Positions 57,719 to 64,000 of a stretch of DNA of 64,000 nucleotides are shown here, piece after piece. Position 1 is the stretch's first letter. Each line of letters opens with the position of its first letter. The DNA lies in assembly GCA_037176885.1 (NCBI GenBank), contig JAWWNJ010000011.1, positions 2,418,001 to 2,482,000 on the forward strand, written 5' to 3'. The position numbers and the translations under genes were made by a program. The stretch comes from Favolaschia claudopus (lineage: Eukaryota; Basidiomycota; Agaricomycetes; Agaricales; Mycenaceae). Under the pieces are notes generated by a model. The model had not been told where the DNA came from and searched no databases. It was given only the letters and a program-made list of their open reading frames with translations.

Positions 57719-57852
57719 CACAGGCGGCACGCCTCGTGGATTATACCAAAATATTCCGCAGTGGCTTATGCGCGGATTATGGATGGCTTACAGGCGGCTT
57801 ACCGGTGGCTTACCGCCGGCTTTCAGTCCCGCGGCGTATGACATCATGTCAT
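57719..57852 (+). repeat. Left terminal inverted repeat of the 3.4 kb element
   Basis: Inverse of 60972-61104, degenerate; carries GGCTTAC three times. Confidence 0.65.
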
Positions 57853-58334
57853 AGCCGGCATTCAAACTTCAAGGCTCTTTGTGAGTGCATGCACAATTCG
57901 CTTCGTGTCTTTGTTACTTGGATAAAATTAACTGTGCTTGTCCTGTTGAATATTCAATGGAATGTGAGCTATAGGTTCAAGTACGGTAGAAATTCTCCTG
58001 AGCATTATTCTCTGGCTCTGTTTTTGTTCTCTGTTCCCAAATTAGGAGAAGTAGGCAGGATTTCAAGTTTTCCGCTGACAGATCATGTAAATCCTACCGG
58101 CTACCTCCGACAAAGAGTCGGCTCAAGTACAAGTGTATTACCTTGCTTTAGCTAGGTCCCCCTCCGTGGAAATTCGGCGCTGGCATCAGCAAAAACCAAA
58201 TAGTCGCACATAGTATTACACAGAGTCCATTACTGTTCCCTGCTACTGAGTAAACATGATTTGTCACCATACAATACTTTTCAATCAATGAATAACTTAA
58301 GTAAGTACTTACAGACTTACATATGAGCTTCCAT

Positions 58335-58542
58335 CCTGCAAAAACCAAATATGTACAAAGGTTGGAGGAACCCTGTTCGTCGAAACTCCTTTCCTGCAAA
58401 AACCAAATATGTACAAAGCTTGGAGGAACTCTGTTCGTCGAAACTCTTTTCCTGCAAAAACCAAATATGTACAAACCTTGGAGGAACCCTGTTCGTTGAA
58501 ACTCTTTTCCTGCAAAAACCAAATATGTACAAATTTTCTTCA
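58335..58542 (+). repeat. 58 bp tandem repeat, about 3.6 copies
   Basis: Copies start with CCTGCAAAAACCAAATATG at 58335, 58393, 58451 and 58509 and differ at a few positions. Read on the minus strand they translate into a repeated YLVFAGKEF-like segment, but this does not look like a real gene. Confidence 0.85.
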
Positions 58543-59574
58543 CTGCTATACATTCTTGAGCGCCTACGTTAAAATTTGACTGCTCCGCAACTGCTTTGGC
58601 GTAAACCCACTTTTTTTTTTACTGAACCTCTCGAGTACACCCATCCACACCGTCCAGTGTCCACGCCTACATCGCGGGATGCGTGATTTCCCTTTGCCAC
58701 TCCCTCTCACAAAACCCAACGCTGTTCAGCCTTTATCGCCGCCGTTACCTGACACTCACTGCAGATGGAAGATCTGAAATCACGAATCTGCACCTTGGCT
58801 GAGATGAAACCTGCACTGTTATTCTCGATAATGTTCCAAGTGCTGCACCTTCATATCCTTGGTTCTGATTCTGCTTGTATTAGGTTCATTTCGAAACCTT
58901 CAAGTTGGATGGTGGACTTGGTGGCAAAGGAGGAAGGCCTCCATTCCATATTGCATCCCAACATCTCGAATGAAGTGCTTCAACTCCATGCTATATAGCT
59001 GTGCTTTCTCTTGACCAGATGTTCCCCCACTCATTCATCATCTATACTTAGAAAGCTGGGGAGATTTTCAGTGAGGAGTTGGAGAGAGAGATGCTTGTTC
59101 TGAAGTGGCTGGAGAAAAGGGAAGAGGGGTTGTTTCATGGGTGTTTCTAAATTCTCTTTGCATGGCTGGGGTAAAGCAAAGCCTGGCCATAGCCTTCACA
59201 TTTCTCATGAACAGTTGACGGGAAGGACAACATTCCCAGCATGGGTGCAATAGTGGTAGATTATATGGTGGTTGAAATTAATATTGGTGGCAGTGTCGCT
59301 AGGCTCAAGCCTGTTTCTCACACTCCATCAATTAATCACATGTGTGACTTGCTTGTGACGCAACAGAGTGTAAATGCAACAAACTCACGTGAATCACCAA
59401 ACACAGACAACCAACTTTGTTTACAACCATCCACTCATTTCCACTGTCTTTGCTTTTGCTCATGAGGCCCTCACAACTAAGGGGCACAGATTAGGGACGC
59501 ACACTGGCAGGTAGGTGGCATAGCTGGTCAATGTCAGAAGCCTTTAGGGTGGGGGCATCTTTGTTCCTGCCTAG

Positions 59575-59845
59575 GAGCCTTCGTTGCGCGCCGAAGCGCG
59601 CTCCGTGACACTAGGCAGGACTGTTAGGTGTGCCTTATCCCAGCCCAACACCCTGTGACTCTGTTGGTGAGTCCTTGGTTTGTTGGTGCCCAAAAGAGCC
59701 TTTGTTGTGCAAGAAACACGCTCCTTGAAGGTAGGTGCAATTCTTAGGTGAGTCTTTATCCAGCCCAACACCCTTTGCCTTTGCCTGTGAGTCTTCGCTT
59801 CTTTGTTTGCATATAAGCCTTCGTTGCGGCGCTCCGTGACACACT
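59575..59845 (+). repeat. Degenerate tandem repeat of about 120 bp, two copies and a partial
   Basis: Copies contain AGCC(T)TCGTTG, CACGCTCC, AGGT and CCAGCCCAACACCC; the units begin near 59575, 59695 and 59815. Copies differ by substitutions and small gaps. Confidence 0.6.
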
Positions 59846-60717
59846 CAAACAAAATATTCAGCAACCTTTGGTTGTGCCACGGTTTTATGTTCCTTGGCAC
59901 TAACCGTTACATAGTGGAGATCATGGAGGTCAAAGTCATTCATGAAGCCAAACCCCTCAATGCCCCCGTCATACATCCTAACATGTTGGCTTATGATCTC
60001 AAACTTGCACAAGTTAGAAAAACGGCATTGCCTAGTACTCAAGGATTGTCTGCATCAAGGAGTCAACTGGCTGCTGTCCTGCCTGCCCCAAAAATACAAC
60101 CCCCGCACACTGTGGCCAGGGTCTGTTGAATGATAATTAACAATGTTTCACATTTTTATGACTAAATTCGCAGCCTTTGTACAAGCCTGTAAACACCAAT
60201 TTTAAAGAAGGAGTAAGTGATTTACATTGAGAAAATATAAACATACCTCAAGTGCTTCCAGTTTTTAGCCCAGACAGTCAAATGAATCTTGGGCTGTATC
60301 CCTGCTTCTGCCCCAGAATATTGAATGCTTGGAAATGAATTGCCATGAAATCTGTAAAGTTTCTTTCGGATGTACCGGGTGTAGCATACAAATGCATTGG
60401 CCTTGAATTGTACTGTCTACTAAGCCATTTACTCCCAGTCCGTGGACGAGCTTACGTTGAGCTGGCCAAATTGAAGACTGTATATCGCCGGACCATCAGA
60501 CACAGGTAAATTATGGTGGTGTAGCCTCCAACAAAACAAACACAATGATGTTGTGAATATGATGGGGCCGTTCCAGCATTTACAAAGGGTGTACGGGTCA
60601 CTACACAGCACTACGTAGAAAGGCAGTTTTGGCTGGTGAGGCATTGAGAGTTGTTGATGTGATACGAGTACAGAGTTGGAGCGGTGAAGTATATAATGTA
60701 AGACACCTACATCTGCT

Positions 60718-60812
60718 AACTAGGGGCCGCCTGGGGCAACTTCAAATATATATAGTTCAAGACATCTGCTAAAGCAAGGTTGCAGTCGCCGCAGGCGGCC
60801 CCTAGTCTCAAT
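60718..60812. repeat. Hairpin with ACTAGGGGCCGCCTG arms
   Basis: ACTAGGGGCCGCCTG at 60720 faces its inverse CAGGCGGCCCCTAGT ending near 60811; the loop is about 60 bp. A small nested foldback or TIR relic. Confidence 0.55.
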
Positions 60813-60971
60813 GTTTGTCTTTGGATTTATCTAAGTACAACTCTCATAATTTGTATTTTCCTTGCAAGAAAAATCACAGACGGGGTACTGCTACATTAAC
60901 TTATATTGTTCCGCAACCAGGTGTTGAAAGAAATCCCCAAAATCCAAACATTCATTGTCGAGGAGGAGACA

Positions 60972-61104
60972 TCTGTCATGACGTCATGTTCTAGACACGC
61001 AAATCGATGAAAGCCAGCGGTAAGCCATGAGTAAGCCAGCTGGAATCCGCGCATAAACCACTGCGGATTAATTCCGGTATAAGCCATGAGGCATGCCGCC
61101 TGTG
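60972..61104 (-). repeat. Right terminal inverted repeat of the 3.4 kb element
   Basis: Inverse of 57719-57852; the F-box-like gene starts 70 bp outside it. Confidence 0.65.
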
Positions 61105-61175
61105 TCTCCCTCCAACGTTGGCTGCAGCTTACTCGGTTATTTCTCAGATCGACTCTTGTAGAATCACTTCAAAGG

Positions 61176-62108
61176 ATGCAGGCGCAGACAAACCCCGATA
61201 GCGATCGCCTTGAGCCTCGATTACCGCTAGATTTAGAGCGTTTGCTATTCGAAACAGCCGCACTCGCAAATCCAGGGCAAATTCCTACTCTTGTCCTTGT
61301 CTCACACCGAATCAGAGCTTGGTACGTCGCTTGTTCATTGAAGGATCCATGATATATATGCCCAACAACGTTATTTAGGTTGCAACCGTTGCTGTATCAA
61401 ATCATATACTTGGCAACCCATCCAACCCCAGGCTTCCCGGTCATCCCATTCGAATTCCTATGCACAGCGTTGGAAGCTCGAGATCCGCTCGTCTGTAACT
61501 CAGTGCAGCACGTCCTTATCGAAAACATACTCTCGCATCCGAGTCTTCCAGACTCAGGCTCCTTCCTCCACCAGCTGATCACCCGCTGCCCCAACATCAC
61601 TAACGTTTATTCGTTCTGGCTCAAGGGCTTTCAAGCGGAACTCGCATCCCTAGTCAATCTGCGGCACCTCTCAATTGAGGCCCTCGATCGGCGCTCCCAA
61701 TTTGACTCCGCTGCTTTGGCGCCGCTCATCTTCCCTACCCTCACGCACCTCGAATTTTTCGACATCCAGGACCGCCCACCCGAGCCTGCCCTGGGCACAC
61801 AGTTCTTCCATCTCAGACAACTCACGCATATTGCGTTCAGCTCCGCGACCTACGCCGAGGGGCTGTATCCGCGCTATGCCCACCTTCCACAGCTCTGTTG
61901 CATAGTTGTTTTTGCTCTTGGATCGCGGTCGATCGATGAGACACCCGTTCGACGGCTTGCCATGGATGAGCGGTTTGTCTATATCCGATCGGATTCAGAT
62001 CACGTAGCGGATTGGTTTGATTGTGCGAGAGGTGGAGGCGGTTTCTGGGCTCGAGCGGAGGCGTTTATCGCTGCGAGACGCGCAGGAGATATTGATCGTA
62101 TGTTTTAG
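61176..62108 (+). CDS. F-box-like / LRR-like protein (two exons, about 290 aa)
   Basis: Paralogue of 36490-37497. Exon 1 begins MQAQTNPDSDRLEPRLPLDLERLLFETAALANPGQIPTLVLVSHRIRAW, with the phase-2 intron at the final Trp (donor GTACGT). Exon 2 continues LQPLLYQIIYLATHP, then leucine-rich segments SVQHVLIENIL, LVNLRHLSIEAL, PTLTHLEFFDI and LRQLTHIAFSSA, and the end FWARAEAFIAARRAGDIDRMF, stop 62106-62108. The frame is open. The ATG at 61086 is upstream in frame shift and lies within the transposon end, so 61176 is preferred. Probable substrate adaptor of ubiquitin ligase or a family relative; targets unknown. Confidence 0.75.
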
Positions 62109-63399
62109 CTGCATCCTTCAACAATACTGAAAGCACTTACGCATCATTGTAGGCAATTTGTCGACTCTTTGATCCAAGCACGAGATCTCAAACTCGTATA
62201 CTGAATGAATTATTTAGTTGGTTTCTTACGGACATACACCCTCGTCACGAGCTCCCATTCCCCAACTTTGTTCCCTGAAGTCTAATGAAGATAAATCTAG
62301 TATGTGAATACAATATTAATCTTGAGGAGATACAGCCTAAATTTATAGCCGGATATACTTGACTTCCTTGGACCAACTCAGAGCGGCGATCAACGCGCGA
62401 CTGTAGAGGTTTCCGTCCATAAAAATGAATCGACTCTCGAGTTGATTTATGATCTGGAGCAGCACTGTTTTTGGCGCCTCGGCCGCATGGGGCGGCAACT
62501 GGCGGCCGTATAGCGGCAATGGCGACACTTTCACTGAGCCCTTCATCATTGCATCTCTGACCATTTGGGCCATTGGCTCCTAAAGGCTGCATATTGATTC
62601 CCTGACTCGGCTTCACTGTAGGGAAATGCCAGGCTATCCCAAACAAGATGAAACTCTGCGCACCTTCTACATCGTCTGCCTATCAAAGACCATGGTGAAA
62701 ACTCTGCTCGAGCTACTCTGGACGGCTGTGGGGTGCTTGGGACTTGAATCATTTATTACAAATCCTTTGGAAAAATTCTACTTCGTAGATGGCCACCATC
62801 TCCGGATTCCCTTGCCTGCATCTCTTTATCGTCGCCGAGATCGTTGCGCGAAGCTGCTTTGGATTAATATTCTGTATCCACCCAAGATTACCAAGGTCGC
62901 TCTATCTGTTTTGATCTCTCTAGAACTGACCTAGCAGTCAGTTCAACTTTCTTGAACGGTGGAAATTTTTGTTCCCGCGCTGATCCGCAACGGCGATTTC
63001 CGTGTTGGCAACAGTCGGCAGTCGCCATCTCAACTCTGTCGTTGACCACGATGACAAGGATGCCTTGCCTGCAGCCTTACATATCACTTTCCCACTACTT
63101 TCCCTTGACTTTCCCTCCTTTCCCTTCGTTTCGTTCAACGCATCGATGAACATCTACGCCACAGACCGCTCCAGCCACGCTGCGAATCCTCTAGCCTTTG
63201 TCCCAATCTCACCGGTCTCGTCTCGGCCCGACCGCTCGAGAACCTCTCCCCGAAATCGTGTTTATAAAGCACTATCACGCGATCCACCCACACTCGCCTC
63301 CTTCGCCGCTTCCAAAAACTACCACAGCACCCCACAACGCTGTCCGCTCTCCGCCTCGCTTTCCTATTCGGCCTATTCACCCCATCCCTTCGGCTGACT
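62109..63399. other. 1.3 kb spacer and promoter of the flavoprotein
   Basis: No recognised gene. TTTATAAA at 63261-63268 is the likely TATA box for the gene starting at 63400, though 130 bp upstream is far. Confidence 0.45.
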
Positions 63400-64000
63400 A
63401 TGCCATCTTCGTCGATATCGCGCGTCATCGTCGTCGGCGGTGGACTGGCTGGTTTGAGTGCTGCTCACACGTTGCTTGAGCGAGGGAAGTCTGTGTTGTT
63501 GTTGGATAAAAAGCCGTCGTGCGTTTCCGTTGTTATCTTCTCTGTGGGCTCAAGGTTGCTGATGACGATGCAGCTTGGGCGGCAACTCCGTGAAAGCCAG
63601 CTCTGGGATTAACGGTGCCGGAACGTCAGCGCAGCGGGCGTTGGATATACAGGATAGCGTCGAAGCTTTGTACGTCCTCATCTCCTCTCCCCTCCTTTTT
63701 GCAATTTGGCCGGCGCTTTGACTTACCTACCTTGCATGCAGTTCCGCGGACACCACCACCTCCGCCGGCCCCGACCTCGCCCGCCCCGCACTCATCACCG
63801 CCCTCACAGCCAACTCCGCCTCCGCCATCGCATGGCTTGCAAACCAAGAAACATTCAACGTCGACCTCTCTGTCGTCTCGCGGCTCGGCGGGCATAACGC
63901 TGCAAGGACGCATCGCGATAAGTCGGGTGCGCCCGGGTGGGCGATTACGTCTGCGTTGATGAAGAGGCTTAATGTGTTGGCGGAGGGGGAGGGAGGTGAG
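63400..64000 (+). CDS. Fumarate reductase-type flavoprotein, 5' part (runs off the window)
   Basis: FAD-dependent soluble fumarate reductase / flavocytochrome c family, as yeast Osm1/Frd1. Starts MPSSSISRVIVVGGGLAGLSAAHTLLERGKSVLLLDKKP, a Rossmann fold with GGGLAGLSAA for FAD binding. After two introns (GTGCGT and GTACGT donors) comes SLGGNSVKASSGINGAG, with the conserved Ser/Gly loop over the flavin, then ALITALTANSASAIAWL and VSRLGGHNAARTHR, the substrate-site region. The frame is open at the end of the window. The mature enzyme should be about 480 residues or more. It reoxidises cofactors by reducing fumarate in anoxia or during folding. Confidence 0.88.

Larger units (their letters stand above)
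57719..61104. mobile_element. 3.4 kb inverted-repeat element, CpG-poor, no transposase recognised
   Basis: About 130 bp at each end (57719-57852 and 60972-61104) are inverted copies: CACAGGCGGCAYGCCTCRTGG, then a block with TTATACCR, CCGCAGTGG, TATGCGCGGATT and repeated GGCTTAC. Identity is about three quarters by eye. The inside is full of TG and CA where CG would be expected and contains two tandem arrays and one palindromic hairpin. No ORF looks like a transposase. The ends are GC-rich with multiple GGCTTAC repeats, as in some large fungal DNA transposons, but I cannot assign a superfamily; no convincing target duplication was found. Confidence 0.6.

Noticed and set aside
58148..58553. 131-codon minus-strand ORF with repeated YLVFAGKEF-like units
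   Set aside because: Product of the 58 bp tandem array, open in several frames because the unit lacks stops; no sign of a gene.
59571..59900. 109-codon minus-strand ORF
   Set aside because: It merely translates the degenerate tandem repeat; residue order repeats with the DNA period.

Overview
The window is genomic DNA of a filamentous basidiomycete, most likely an Agaricomycete. Nearly every gene is cut by several short spliceosomal introns of about 50-65 bp. Several genes belong to multi-pass membrane families typical of mushroom-forming fungi (DUF6533 and DUF6534 types). F-box/LRR-like paralogues are dispersed, and transposons make up roughly a quarter of the sequence. There are no operons, rRNA genes or CRISPR arrays. 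All gene models below were spliced by eye from the sequence, so exon edges are inferences unless stated.

Left arm (0-18 kb). This part reads like a specialised-metabolism neighbourhood: an Old Yellow Enzyme (242-1581), an aldo-keto reductase (5753-7205, minus), a small secreted protein (8170-9073), a microsomal cytochrome P450 (10273-12437, minus), a DMATS-type aromatic prenyltransferase (13502-15362) and a 7-TM-like membrane protein (16216-17657). A sugar-permease-like MFS transporter follows at 20.6-22.5 kb. The combination is compatible with making and decorating a prenylated aromatic or indole compound. The OYE and the P450 each carry one splice junction I cannot resolve canonically, so the set may be decaying. 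A 2.3 kb inverted-repeat element with GATTAATC-rich ends lies between the OYE and a tandem pair of small unknown genes, one of them dead.

Mobile-element island (18-33 kb). It contains a 1.7 kb non-autonomous LTR element with identical 122 bp LTRs, a primer-binding site and a coiled-coil ORF but no pol; a 302 bp MITE; and a three-level nest. In the nest, a TA-flanked 511 bp MITE sits in the reverse transcriptase of a Ty1/Copia element with identical 359 bp LTRs, and that Copia sits in the transposase gene of a hAT transposon with an 8 bp target duplication.

Centre (33-53 kb): a second secreted protein, an inverted paralogue of the 16.2 kb membrane protein, an F-box/LRR-like gene and its truncated relative, a pair of unknown acidic paralogues, a secreted berberine-bridge-type FAD oxidase, a DUF6534 membrane protein, a second P450 and a DUF6533 membrane protein.

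Right arm (53-64 kb): an amino-acid permease gene cut inside an exon by a gag-only Copia derivative; a 3.4 kb CpG-poor inverted-repeat element carrying two tandem-repeat arrays; another F-box/LRR-like gene; and the 5' end of a fumarate-reductase-like flavoprotein that runs off the window.
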